This document shows, piece by piece, positions 9,432 through 17,642 of a stretch of 64,000 nucleotides of DNA (position 1 is the first letter of the stretch; every line of letters begins with the position of its first letter). The position numbers and the translations under genes are program-made. Under the pieces are notes generated by a model. It saw only the letters and a list, made by a program, of their open reading frames with translations, made no database searches and was not told where the DNA came from. The stretch comes from a virus. The stretch is taken from positions 62,001 to 126,000 of IMG/VR virus record IMGVR_UViG_3300028073_000008; one strand, given 5' to 3'.

Positions 9432-10188
9432 AAATTTAGATCCGACAAAGTACAAAAGATTTTTTGCGTTCGGCTGTAGCTTTACCAGATACAAATGGGC
9501 TACATGGGCAGATATTATAGGACAGAATATTCCTTACTACGAAAACTGGGGTAGACAGGGAGTAGGCAATCATTATATCTTTAATGCGGTATTAGAAGCA
9601 GACGCCAAGCACAACTTTGGTCCAGACGATCTAGTGATAATAATGTGGTCCCAGTTAGGGAGAGAAGATAGATATTTTGATAAGCGTTGGATCAGCCAAA
9701 CTATATCTGAACTCACAGACTCCGAATCGAGAAAATATGCCATAGACACTAGAGCTCACCTAATACGAGACTTAGCTTACATTAAGTCGATACAGACTTT
9801 CTTAGAACATAAAAAATGTGATTACGCACATTTGGCTATGTATCCTTTAGTGTATCTTACAACTGACTTACCATTTGCTTTTTCAGCACCGGATATGATA
9901 AGAACGGAAATGCTGCTGTCAGCTTGGATCGATCTTCGAGTGAATAAACACATTGGTAAGAGTATAGAACACCCAGATGTAGTAGAATCTTATATAGACG
10001 TTTATACAAGTATAGAAAAAACTATATTAGAATGTTTTTCCTCTATGTATGTTCTAAAAAGAGAAAATAATGATCCACATCCCACGCCCGAAGAATTTGT
10101 CAAATACCTAGACAAATTATGGCCGGATAATAAATTAGAAAATAAAACTATCCCAGATAGTTTATCACAGGCTCCACAGAGATTGTAA
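9421..10188 (+). CDS. SGNH/GDSL-like hydrolase
   Basis: 255 aa from ATG 9421 (an in-frame GTG at 9379 is deeper in the previous gene). FAFGCSFTRYKW near residue 15 carries the block I Ser; WGRQGVGNHYIFN carries block II Gly and block III Asn; DPHPTPEEFVKYL near the C terminus supplies the Asp/His pair. Enzymes of this fold act as esterases, acetylhydrolases or lipases. No signal peptide, so the product acts inside the cell unless released on lysis. The last 24 bases overlap the convergent radical SAM gene. In this island it could deacylate a sugar or peptide product; that is speculation. Confidence 0.72.
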   Translation: MKIKNLDPTKYKRFFAFGCSFTRYKWATWADIIGQNIPYYENWGRQGVGNHYIFNAVLEADAKHNFGPDDLVIIMWSQLGREDRYFDKRWISQTISELTDSESRKYAIDTRAHLIRDLAYIKSIQTFLEHKKCDYAHLAMYPLVYLTTDLPFAFSAPDMIRTEMLLSAWIDLRVNKHIGKSIEHPDVVESYIDVYTSIEKTILECFSSMYVLKRENNDPHPTPEEFVKYLDKLWPDNKLENKTIPDSLSQAPQRL

Positions 10189-11556
10189 CTCCGGAAATAT
10201 AGATAAAAATTCAGTTTGTCTTATTCTATCTAGATTTTTTATATATTCTCGAAAGTCAGGTAACAAATGCGTATGGTCTTCTGCTGTAACAAATTTTAAT
10301 ATAGCTTCCCAACGTTTCCACCCATAGGGATTGATATTCCAAAAGTCATCATCCTGCCTATAGTTATCCCATAACCAAGTTTTTAATTCTTCAAAACTAT
10401 TACGCACTTCTTGTTTTTCATTCTCTGGTAATATCCGTGCGCTAAGATATGTAGGTATGTATAACAGATGTAGATTGATTATTCCGCCGCCTGCTTCATA
10501 TTCATCTAATTTAAATTTATTGATCTTTTTAAAATTTTGTGTCAATTTCCATTTGGCAAAATCTGCGATATGCTTGATGTTCAATATCTGTACAGCACAA
10601 GCTATATGTACGTGAATATTGTCTGGTGTATTATCTAGTAGTCTAAGACTACGTTCTACATCAGTCCATGCTGTAGGATATCTAATGTACGAATTCCGTT
10701 CACCTACAGCATCAATACTAAAAGCAAAACGCACCTGCTTGAATTTGGACCAAACATCTATTATATCCTGATCTACTAGTATACCATTAGAGTTGTATCT
10801 TAATGTTATTTTATCAGCATAACCTCTTGCTATGATTTCATCCAAGAACTTACGATGTTCCTTAATCATCAAGGGCTCGCCGCCGGCAAAATATAAGTGT
10901 CGTATGTTGGGTATCTGATCAAATATCTGTTCCCACAACTCAGGTCTTTCGTACCAATAGTTATTAAACTCTTTACGATCCCAGTTGATTTGATGTAACA
11001 CTGTCTTGCTACTAGTCATATTGACCAATTTGTCATAATCCTGTACCCAACGACTACTGTCATGAGGACTACACATTACACATTTCAAATTACAAGTATG
11101 TCCTAATCTTAGATCTAGATATCTGATCACTGGAGGAATTTTACCATCAGGATCTGTATTATCTATAAGGTCATTAAAATCCAATCCTTCTTTATTCCAT
11201 TCGTACAGTTCCCATAATCTTTTGCTAACTACACCATTAGATTCCTCTTCGAAACATTTGGTACAACTTGCTGGAATTTTTCCTTCTAGCATGGTCTTAC
11301 GAACACTACACATATATTCGTTGTTCAGCGCATCTAAAGGAAGCTCTCGACCAAAGTTAGCTGGCTGTCCGTTTTCTTTCTTTACCAACCCTACTGTATG
11401 ATCACCTGTGGCCGCGCCTGATGCGTTAGTGACACAGCAGAGTCTAGCATCACCGTTTGGTCTTGTGGCTATGTGTATCCATGGCAACGCACAAAAAGTA
11501 GGAGTACCTGTGCGCTCTTCAACTAACTTTATATAATTTTGGATTTTATCTTTCAC
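10165..11556 (-). CDS. Twitch/SPASM plus radical SAM protein
   Basis: 463 aa, minus strand, with a GTG start (11556-11554) preceded by AGGA about 10 bases upstream. The N-terminal module has FCALPW, LCC (C40-C41) and SCTKC (C98, C101); the radical SAM motif CNLKCVMC follows at residues 155-162 and AGGEPLM near residue 215. The order of modules is the same as in 6369-7634, making them a paralogous pair. It converges with the SGNH gene and is divergent from the kinase-like gene at 11582. Substrate unknown; the twin cluster design is typical of enzymes that modify peptides or carbohydrates. Confidence 0.88.
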   Translation of the reverse strand: MKDKIQNYIKLVEERTGTPTFCALPWIHIATRPNGDARLCCVTNASGAATGDHTVGLVKKENGQPANFGRELPLDALNNEYMCSVRKTMLEGKIPASCTKCFEEESNGVVSKRLWELYEWNKEGLDFNDLIDNTDPDGKIPPVIRYLDLRLGHTCNLKCVMCSPHDSSRWVQDYDKLVNMTSSKTVLHQINWDRKEFNNYWYERPELWEQIFDQIPNIRHLYFAGGEPLMIKEHRKFLDEIIARGYADKITLRYNSNGILVDQDIIDVWSKFKQVRFAFSIDAVGERNSYIRYPTAWTDVERSLRLLDNTPDNIHVHIACAVQILNIKHIADFAKWKLTQNFKKINKFKLDEYEAGGGIINLHLLYIPTYLSARILPENEKQEVRNSFEELKTWLWDNYRQDDDFWNINPYGWKRWEAILKFVTAEDHTHLLPDFREYIKNLDRIRQTEFLSIFPELQSLWSL

Positions 11557-11569
11557 TCTGTAGTTATCC

Positions 11570-11577
11570 TATAAATA
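11570..11577 (+). promoter_or_regulatory. T4-type late promoter box
   Basis: Perfect TATAAATA, 4 bases before the ATG at 11582. This is the consensus of the sigma-gp55-dependent late promoter of T4-like phages. The expected RNA start would fall at the start codon, giving a message with no leader. Confidence 0.65.
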
Positions 11578-11581
11578 GTTC

Positions 11582-12259
11582 ATGAACACTAATAATTGGA
11601 AACCCTATTACAAACAAGCCGAAAAAGAAGGTGGTTCAATAACCACACAGATGTGCTATACTCCGTTAGTCAGCCCCGATGGAAAGACTTTCTGTATGGA
11701 CTACAACTACCCTAGCCAATACCAGCTATCACAAGACAGGCTATGCTATAGAGAAGAGTTTGTCGAACTTATGTGGCAACGTGAAGTTGAATTCGTCAAC
11801 CACGTGAGATACTATCAGTGGGCACCCGAACTTGTAGATATCGCCGATCATAAGATATTTTTTAAATGGTATGGCGGTACCGTCAACGATGTTATCTATG
11901 GTAGTAGAGATCTAGAAAATAGACATCCTACTTGGAGACGAGATATACTTCGTGTGATCACCCAACAGTATAACGATGCTGGAATCATTAAACCAACAGT
12001 GTATCCACATAGTTATTATTATGATGGAATCGGAAATCTAAGAACTTTTGATTTTTATAGCTGCGTTTATAAAACTGATGTCAAGATACCTTATGAAGAT
12101 ATCAAAGATCTAGTAAGTGATAATTCTAGATTTGACGAAGCATTAGAAGATGATCAAGTTAACGTAGAAACTATTTTTAAATCTGGATTGTTAAAATATT
12201 CTAAATGGCCTGATAATCTACAGGCTGTTTATGATGCTATTTTTAGTGCCAAAGATTAA
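11582..12259 (+). CDS. Kinase-fold-like protein (paralogue of 16079-16762)
   Basis: 225 aa. It is homologous along its length to the product of 16079-16762: both have a WQRE helix, an HPTWRRDI/LPNWREQM helix and then a YPHSYYYDGIGNLRTFDFY segment. That segment resembles the catalytic-loop-to-DFG stretch of aminoglycoside-phosphotransferase/RIO-type kinases (H-x-x-N...g-x-l-x-x-i-D-F). The usual catalytic Asp of HxD is not clear, so this may be a pseudokinase or a very divergent phosphotransferase. It is transcribed from a perfect late promoter box and overlaps the convergent gene by 17 bases. Kinase relation is inference from motif shape. Confidence 0.6.
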   Translation: MNTNNWKPYYKQAEKEGGSITTQMCYTPLVSPDGKTFCMDYNYPSQYQLSQDRLCYREEFVELMWQREVEFVNHVRYYQWAPELVDIADHKIFFKWYGGTVNDVIYGSRDLENRHPTWRRDILRVITQQYNDAGIIKPTVYPHSYYYDGIGNLRTFDFYSCVYKTDVKIPYEDIKDLVSDNSRFDEALEDDQVNVETIFKSGLLKYSKWPDNLQAVYDAIFSAKD

Positions 12260-12794
12260 AAGTATATTTCGGTGTCAGCCCACAGTTGGCACCAGCATGC
12301 CATGATCTTCTTTCAGGCCAGCGAAATACATCTCCTTGCCTTCTGAGATATAGACATTCATCTTCTACTATGAATATATGACCATGAGTAGGAGGTGAAA
12401 TATGGCAATGGAATCTATCCATTCCTCTTCCTTCTTTTATTAATGTTTCCTCGTCATCAGTGATATCCCAATGCCACGGAGCTACATCACCGGGTTTTAC
12501 TCTACTGATCCAACAGTTAGTATAACCGTCAAGGCCTACAAAATCTATAAATTTCTCGACGATGTCTCGACTAAAATTTACTCCCGGAAGATACATATCC
12601 CATCTAGCATTGCCTCCCTCGTGAGCCATCTTGTATCCAGCATTCCTTAGTTGGCCTGCTACTTCTTCTACACCAGGAACAGCGTGTCCTACGTCATGCT
12701 TAGGACCTACATAAGCAGGTTCTTGGTTGGCTAGATCTTCTATGACTTTGTTCCAATCTATTATCTCGGAACAGTTACCTACATATTTTACCAT
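12243..12794 (-). CDS. 2OG-Fe(II) oxygenase / Asp-Asn hydroxylase-like protein
   Basis: 183 aa. APWHWDITDDEE near residues 110-121 carries an HxD iron motif, and RRSWHAGANCG near the C terminus offers the distal His, with basic residues nearby for 2-oxoglutarate. The double-stranded beta-helix pattern HIFIVEDECLYLRRQGDVF fits a cupin or hydroxylase core. It is first in a minus-strand run after 12795-13346 with no gap between them. Likely hydroxylates a protein side chain or a small molecule; substrate unknown. Confidence 0.65.
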   Translation of the reverse strand: MVKYVGNCSEIIDWNKVIEDLANQEPAYVGPKHDVGHAVPGVEEVAGQLRNAGYKMAHEGGNARWDMYLPGVNFSRDIVEKFIDFVGLDGYTNCWISRVKPGDVAPWHWDITDDEETLIKEGRGMDRFHCHISPPTHGHIFIVEDECLYLRRQGDVFRWPERRSWHAGANCGLTPKYTFNLWH

Positions 12795-13346
12795 TTAAAT
12801 CTCTCTAAAATCTAGGCTAGAAATATATGTGTTTGACTTGAGAACAAAATCTACTATCTCAGTCATTTGTTTTTCTGTGCTGTATGGTTCATTAGATCTC
12901 TTGTCGGTTTTCATACCGTAATTAGCAAACCGTATCAATACGCTCTGAGGTTGCGGACCGAAAGGAGTTTCTATTGATAATTCTGCGTGTATTTTTTCTA
13001 GACTTAATTTATGTCCTAGCATGAACATATCGACAGGAATCCTTTTTAATAAACTGAAAGGAGCAGCAGTAGCCAGTGTGCCAAAGCTGATTATCTTTCC
13101 TGGTTTATTATTTTCCTGCCAGAGTCTATATACTCCATAGAGTAGGTCGCATTGAGAATGTCCCACATTGGCCAGATTAATAAAGTGATCGCAATCTAAA
13201 GATAATGCTATAACTTTTTCAATATCGGCAGGATCGGTAAGATCAAAATTACTAGAACGAGATATACCCACTATCTCGTGATCCTTATAAAACTCACAAA
13301 GTGCTCGTCCTACGCTAGAAGTATGTCCAGTCATTAACAGTTTCAT
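12795..13346 (-). CDS. Short-chain dehydrogenase/reductase-like protein
   Basis: 183 aa. The N terminus MKLLMTGHTSSVGRAL holds the TGxxxxxG dinucleotide-binding motif of the Rossmann fold, followed by a DLTDPADIEKV segment and NLANVGHSQ in place of the NNAG motif. It is shorter than classical SDRs (about 250 aa) and the YxxxK catalytic pair is not plain, although FMLGHKLSLEK is in the right zone. ATG overlaps the stop of 13346-14149 (ATGA) and it abuts the oxygenase gene downstream, so the three minus-strand genes form one operon. Probably reduces or epimerises a sugar or ketone made by the island. Confidence 0.7.
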   Translation of the reverse strand: MKLLMTGHTSSVGRALCEFYKDHEIVGISRSSNFDLTDPADIEKVIALSLDCDHFINLANVGHSQCDLLYGVYRLWQENNKPGKIISFGTLATAAPFSLLKRIPVDMFMLGHKLSLEKIHAELSIETPFGPQPQSVLIRFANYGMKTDKRSNEPYSTEKQMTEIVDFVLKSNTYISSLDFREI

Positions 13347-14149
13347 CAGTAGGCCTCTATATGATCTATGCCCAATTTCTTACGGAACTCGTCGGTAAAT
13401 TTTCCATCTATTCTTAGACCATAACTCTGTTCCATTATGCGTTCACCGCCGTGCCAGTCAGTGTCGTTCCACCATGCTGCTCTTGTATTGAGATAGGTTT
13501 TGTTTTTTGTTTCTGGATCCCAAAGATAAAATGCTTTTTTAGTATTAGGACGTATGTGTATAAATTCATTCCTATGCGGCTTGATCACATTGATGCCATT
13601 AGCAGCATCTAGATCTCTATGCTCAAATGGAATGCCATCTGCTTCACAGTGAAAGAAAATAACACGACCTATATCAACAAAAATTTCTCCTACCATATTT
13701 TCTATCCAATTAACTACGTTAGGAAAATATTGTGCTTCGGGTGTTAGCTTTCTAGGTGCTGTTCTGTCATCCCATGAACCTTCTTCCCAAAGGAAATAAT
13801 AGATATATGGATCATATGCCCCCATTGCCATTTTGATATATCTAGTGAATATATTACGTTCTTGAAAATTTTTGAAATCTTTGGGCATCAGTTCTAAGCC
13901 TGCTTGTTTGATAGGATCGCTGTCAGGCAGATCGAGAAAGTCTTTCATGGCTTGATAAATTGGTTTCCAGTTATGGACATAACTCATATTATCAAAAGTA
14001 AATCCAGGAGTCATCCATGTGCCTTCTTTGGCATGATGCCTAGCCAAAGCAAACCCTTTGTATATTTCGGGCTGTAACCGATCAAACTCTACCATATTTA
14101 GGTAAGGTTCTATATCTATATAAGGTTGATTATTAATTCCTCTGAGCAT
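13346..14149 (-). CDS. 2OG-Fe(II) oxygenase-like protein
   Basis: About 267 aa from the ATG at 14149-14147; the frame opens further upstream, but a perfect late promoter box TATAAATA (14162-14155) lies 5 bases before this ATG and decides the start. FEHRDLD near residue 178 carries an HxD-type motif and WHGGERIMEQSYGLRIDG near residue 240 offers the distal His and an Arg for 2-oxoglutarate. N-terminal half is helical and Trp/Tyr-rich. First gene of a three-gene minus-strand operon with an SDR and a second oxygenase. Substrate unknown; assignment rests on motif spacing. Confidence 0.55.
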   Translation of the reverse strand: MLRGINNQPYIDIEPYLNMVEFDRLQPEIYKGFALARHHAKEGTWMTPGFTFDNMSYVHNWKPIYQAMKDFLDLPDSDPIKQAGLELMPKDFKNFQERNIFTRYIKMAMGAYDPYIYYFLWEEGSWDDRTAPRKLTPEAQYFPNVVNWIENMVGEIFVDIGRVIFFHCEADGIPFEHRDLDAANGINVIKPHRNEFIHIRPNTKKAFYLWDPETKNKTYLNTRAAWWNDTDWHGGERIMEQSYGLRIDGKFTDEFRKKLGIDHIEAY

Positions 14150-14154
14150 AAAAT

Positions 14155-14191
14155 TATTTATAGGGTGGTTCCCAGCGGAGTTAAATATCTG
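14155..14191. promoter_or_regulatory. Divergent T4-type late promoters
   Basis: Minus-strand TATAAATA (14162-14155) is 5 bases from the ATG at 14149. Plus-strand GTTAAATA (14180-14187) is 4 bases from the ATG at 14192. The two boxes lie back to back between divergent oxygenase-like genes and both predict RNA starts at the start codon. Confidence 0.55.
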
Positions 14192-14851
14192 ATGATACAC
14201 GATGGTCGATACTATTTGGTAAGCACTGCCAGAAGTCTTAAACTGGACTTAAAAATTCCGCATGAAGAAATGCTAAGTGAAGCCAAAGCACTGCGCGAAC
14301 ACTTCATAGAATACCGGGCCGATGGTGATCAATATAAAGGTTGGCACAGTTTACCTATACACGGGCTAGGCGATGACAAACCCTATAGCTGGGAAGATTA
14401 CGGCTACAAGACAGCTAACGCAGCCAGTGATGATATGAAATGGACTACATGGGCCAATTTATGTCCGGTCACTGTGGCTTGGCTCAAGATGGTCTTTCCT
14501 AGCAAACGTTTTGGTCGGGTGAGGTTTATGTTACTAGAAGCCGGTGGCAGTATAGGTCTACATAAAGACACCGATCATAGCATATTGGAAATGGTAAACA
14601 TAGCACTAAACAATCCGGAAGGGTGTGAATGGCATTGGGGTGATGGCAGTAGTCTAGACTTTTCACCAGGTGATGCTTATGCGGTCAATCTTAGCTACGA
14701 GCATCGAGTGATCAATAACAGTGGAATAGATAGGTATCATCTGATAGTACACCATCATGATTCTACACCAGAATGGGTATCTATGATGAAGAAAGCATTA
14801 AAGGAACATGGCGAAAAAGGTGAGTTTCATCACAGTACGATGCTGTACTGA
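14192..14851 (+). CDS. Aspartyl/asparaginyl beta-hydroxylase family oxygenase
   Basis: About 219 aa from ATG 14192; upstream in-frame codons overlap the divergent gene. GSIGLHKDTDH carries the HxD iron motif (H-K-D), and YEHRVINNSGIDRYHLIVH contains the distal His and the Arg that binds 2-oxoglutarate. This is the best match in the island to the Asp/Asn beta-hydroxylase family, which acts on protein or peptide side chains. The 3' end overlaps the next gene by 44 bases. Substrate unknown; a peptide substrate would fit with the radical SAM neighbours. Confidence 0.78.
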   Translation: MIHDGRYYLVSTARSLKLDLKIPHEEMLSEAKALREHFIEYRADGDQYKGWHSLPIHGLGDDKPYSWEDYGYKTANAASDDMKWTTWANLCPVTVAWLKMVFPSKRFGRVRFMLLEAGGSIGLHKDTDHSILEMVNIALNNPEGCEWHWGDGSSLDFSPGDAYAVNLSYEHRVINNSGIDRYHLIVHHHDSTPEWVSMMKKALKEHGEKGEFHHSTMLY

Positions 14852-16082
14852 TGACGAGTGGTTGAACAACAAGATGCTCCAGATCACTAGATCGGGTCAG
14901 GAGCATCTGGTGAACGGAAGATATCCTACATATATCATTGACAACTATGACCAAATCAACAACTACCTAGATGACGCCGATTGGCTATTTGTACAGACAG
15001 CAGGCGACTACATATTAGATTTTGATCACTTATGGACAAAGATACACTCCATACCTGACTATGTAGGACTTGTAGGACATCTAATCTGGGACCAAGGTGA
15101 ATTTACTCCCTATCTAGAGGAACAGTGTTTTATTATAAACACCAAAGCTGTTAAACATCTAGATTTTAATTCATATATCGAAACAGGTAAAAACTTCATA
15201 AGAAGCGAAGATGACTTACATGAAGGTCATGCTCCTTTATGGTTAGCATTAGGAGATCGTACAGAGATACGACATGGTAAGTTTGGAACCAAGCTGATGT
15301 CAGATATCTTAGAGAACGATTACTCTGTAGTAAATTTTGATCAGTCGTGGAGATATTCTGACACGATCAAATTACCTATTAGACAAAATCCCTTGATAGA
15401 ACAGCTGCCTACTAGAGGATATCTCTATCCGTATATAAAAACAGTGGCTTTTTCAGAAGCTCTAAAGTCTCTCAAGAGCAGCGATTATCTAGATCCAGCA
15501 CAGCAGATAGCACTATCTGTGATCAACGAAACTATGAAGTTTAATTATATCAACGCCCTCTATTGGGATGATATCGTCAAAGACTACGACTGCGACTTAG
15601 TCATAGCACCTGCTAATGGGCTTATGGCTGAAACTTTGGCCTACTACAATCATGCCAAGAAGATTGTGATATACGATATTAATCCAAACAACATAGAATT
15701 CAAAAAATTTCTATATGAAAATTTTGATGGGCATGACTATGAACAATTTTATAAAAAATATGCCAAAGAAAGAAATCTCAAGATAGAACCCAATCATACT
15801 GTAGCGATAACCGATGAAATAAAATACCATAACAGAGAAGTGTTAGCCAATTGGGATAAGATCAAGAAGATAGAAAAGACGTATATCAGTGGTGATCTAT
15901 TTACGACATTGCCTTGGATACTTCCTCTTATAAGCAGCAAGACTATCATACACACTAGCACTATCTTAGGATACTATATCTTTTCCAATATACTACACGA
16001 CCAAGAAGAGATAGATATGCGTGTAAGTGAACTATCAGCAGTTATAGAATCCACTGGAGCCGTTTGGTTAGGAGAAAGATGA
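14808..16082 (+). CDS. Hypothetical protein, possible methyltransferase-like C-terminal domain
   Basis: 424 aa. Two parts are visible: an N-terminal region (VSFITVRCCTDD to about residue 200) with glycosyltransferase-like aromatic and acidic stretches (DADWLFVQTAGDYIL), and a C-terminal region with DLVIAPANGLMAETLAYY followed by KKIVIYDINPNN, which resembles motif I and II of a Rossmann methyltransferase (D-in-beta2). Neither half gives a firm family. It overlaps the oxygenase gene by 44 bases and the kinase-like gene by an ATGA. I kept the ATG at 14808. Role inside the island unknown. Confidence 0.7.
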   Translation: MAKKVSFITVRCCTDDEWLNNKMLQITRSGQEHLVNGRYPTYIIDNYDQINNYLDDADWLFVQTAGDYILDFDHLWTKIHSIPDYVGLVGHLIWDQGEFTPYLEEQCFIINTKAVKHLDFNSYIETGKNFIRSEDDLHEGHAPLWLALGDRTEIRHGKFGTKLMSDILENDYSVVNFDQSWRYSDTIKLPIRQNPLIEQLPTRGYLYPYIKTVAFSEALKSLKSSDYLDPAQQIALSVINETMKFNYINALYWDDIVKDYDCDLVIAPANGLMAETLAYYNHAKKIVIYDINPNNIEFKKFLYENFDGHDYEQFYKKYAKERNLKIEPNHTVAITDEIKYHNREVLANWDKIKKIEKTYISGDLFTTLPWILPLISSKTIIHTSTILGYYIFSNILHDQEEIDMRVSELSAVIESTGAVWLGER

Positions 16083-16762
16083 AGTACGAATACTATTACA
16101 ATCAGATGCCAGGGCAAGAACCTTGGCGCAACAATCTGATCTATACCAGCCTTATGAGCGAAGATGGTACTGTATTCGTACAATGGTACTATAATGATAC
16201 TGCCTATCACCAAGGGCAGAATCAGGTAGTGGATCCCGAATTGATGGAAGAAAAATGGCAACGTGAGCTAAAGTATCTACAGCTGATGCGAGCTTCGCAC
16301 AGTCATCTGGTGCCAGAAATACTAGACATCGATTACAAGTATAGAAAAATCTATCTGCGTGTCAATGGCAACGACTTTTGGCAGCGTAAGCTAGACGTTG
16401 GCAGTTTCGATGCTGTGTTGCCCAATTGGCGTGAACAGATGTTGGAAATCATAGACGCACACAAGAAGCTAAAATTACACAAATACAGCATGCATCCCAG
16501 CAGCTATTTCCTAGTCGACGGACAGTTGAAAAGCATCAACTACTTTTTTACCTATCACGACAGCGAACCTTATATCAGCATAGCCGACGTAGAAAGCCAT
16601 ATCTATTCTACGAGACAGGAACAGATGAAGAAAGTGTTAGCTGAAAGCACGATTAGCTGGAACGATCCGCAACCCTGGACCACTTTCGATTGGCTGTGTT
16701 GGAACAGCTTTAGATCAGAATATCCAGCAGATTTCGTAGAGGAAGCATTAAAACATGTTTAA
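16079..16762 (+). CDS. Kinase-fold-like protein (paralogue of 11582-12259)
   Basis: 227 aa from ATG 16079, preceded by GGAGA and overlapping the previous stop. HPSSYFLVDGQLKSINYFF corresponds to the YPHSYYYDGIGNLRTFDFY segment of its paralogue and to the catalytic loop and DFG region of phosphotransferase kinases, but the DF Asp is replaced by N-Y here. That loss suggests a pseudokinase in this copy. It overlaps the GNAT-like gene by 8 bases. Having one D-F and one N-Y copy flanking the oxygenase block suggests a heteromeric or sub-functionalised pair; inference. Confidence 0.6.
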   Translation: MKYEYYYNQMPGQEPWRNNLIYTSLMSEDGTVFVQWYYNDTAYHQGQNQVVDPELMEEKWQRELKYLQLMRASHSHLVPEILDIDYKYRKIYLRVNGNDFWQRKLDVGSFDAVLPNWREQMLEIIDAHKKLKLHKYSMHPSSYFLVDGQLKSINYFFTYHDSEPYISIADVESHIYSTRQEQMKKVLAESTISWNDPQPWTTFDWLCWNSFRSEYPADFVEEALKHV

Positions 16763-17312
16763 ACTCATACGCTGGAACCCCGATCTAGATCTTTCGGACT
16801 TTTACAGGCGAGCAGCAGCCAAAGGTTTTGAAAATAATTCCAATCAGCAGATCATGATCGATTCTTTGAGCAAAGAAGAACGATGGGCCGCATGGATTTT
16901 ATATTATAATGATCTAGCTGCTGGTGCTGTAGCTGCGCATTCTTTTCCTGAGATGGGAGAAAATGCTTATAGGATCTGCGCCAGGACTTGTGTACTATCT
17001 GATGATCTGCCTTTACATCATTTGAGAACCAAATGGGGAATCATACGGCATCAAAACTACACCGCACAGTTTTTCATACCTGCCTGTATAGAATGGGCCG
17101 GTCGTGACAAAGATCTTTACATCACTAGCAATGAAAGCAAATCAGGTAGCCAAAGACTGGTACATGAAATTTTTTGTCCTTTATTAGCCAAAAGTGGTGT
17201 ACTTTCCAAAACAAAGGATATATACTATAGAGGTCTTACACAAACTGCTTGGCGTCTCGATGTTGAGCTGTTTTTTAAGCAACTAGATCAATTTGGTAGA
17301 TGGGTGTTGTAA
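16755..17312 (+). CDS. GNAT acetyltransferase-like protein
   Basis: 185 aa. AAWILYYNDLAAGAVAAHSFPEMGENAYRICARTCVL resembles the beta2-beta3-beta4 hairpin of GNAT enzymes, and a SNESKSGSQRLVHEIFCPLL stretch stands where the acetyl-CoA pyrophosphate loop and helix 3 would be, though the classic Q/RxxGxG/A is weak. No signal peptide. It is the last gene of the plus-strand run of the island before the mini-gene at 17418. Moderate support for the fold, none for the substrate. Confidence 0.55.
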   Translation: MFKLIRWNPDLDLSDFYRRAAAKGFENNSNQQIMIDSLSKEERWAAWILYYNDLAAGAVAAHSFPEMGENAYRICARTCVLSDDLPLHHLRTKWGIIRHQNYTAQFFIPACIEWAGRDKDLYITSNESKSGSQRLVHEIFCPLLAKSGVLSKTKDIYYRGLTQTAWRLDVELFFKQLDQFGRWVL

Positions 17313-17347
17313 AAATGCAACAATTTTACCAAAAATGAATCTAGGGG

Positions 17348-17376
17348 TTGACAACGAGACTAAATAAACTTATACT
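17348..17376 (+). promoter_or_regulatory. Consensus sigma70 promoter
   Basis: TTGACA (17348-17353), 17-base spacer, TATACT (17371-17376). This is close to perfect and drives the 49-codon mini-gene. It contrasts with the late boxes used in the island just upstream. Confidence 0.8.
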
Positions 17377-17417
17377 TGGACTAACTGTTAGAAATAACAG
17401 AAAGGAAACTGAAGCAA

Positions 17418-17567
17418 ATGAAATCATCGACATTACATAGACAAATGATACAGAAAGCGCAATTGGGCGGCTTTAATGCCACCTATTGGCCCGTATGTTC
17501 AATTAGTCTCGCTAATGATCGTACACCAGAGCTACAGCCGGGGTCCACGAAGGATACGATGATGTAA
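17418..17567 (+). CDS. 49-residue peptide, possible RiPP-like precursor or leader peptide
   Basis: Short frame ATG 17418 to TAA 17565-17567, with AGAAAGGAA upstream as ribosome site. The peptide starts MKSSTLHRQMIQKAQLGGFN, has a Gly-Gly after a helical, charged leader-like stretch, then an aromatic/Cys segment (ATYWPVCSIS) and a polar tail ending DTMM. It has its own consensus promoter and a strong terminator, so it is a single-gene unit directly after the radical SAM island. That layout is what one expects of a precursor peptide, but I do not recognise it. Alternatively the RNA acts as an attenuator: GGGGTCC at 17540-17546 can pair with GGACCCC at 17594-17600, part of the terminator stem. 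Confidence 0.45.
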   Translation: MKSSTLHRQMIQKAQLGGFNATYWPVCSISLANDRTPELQPGSTKDTMM

Positions 17568-17595
17568 CACAAATTACACATCAAGAATTCAAAGG

Positions 17596-17628
17596 ACCCC
17601 AGGATTAAAAACCCTGGGGTTTTTGTTT
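17596..17628 (+). terminator. Rho-independent terminator
   Basis: ACCCCAGG (17596-17603) pairs with CCTGGGGT (17613-17620) around a 9-base loop and is followed by TTTTGTTT. Its left arm is complementary to GGGGTCC inside the upstream mini-gene, so an alternative pairing is possible. Confidence 0.8.
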
Positions 17629-17642
17629 ATAAGGAATGAAGA

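Noticed and set aside
17418-17567. Glutamine-riboswitch/downstream-peptide RNA as known from cyanophages
   Set aside because: The conserved GACGGAAGUAGG-like core is not present; only a loose CGAAGGA occurs.
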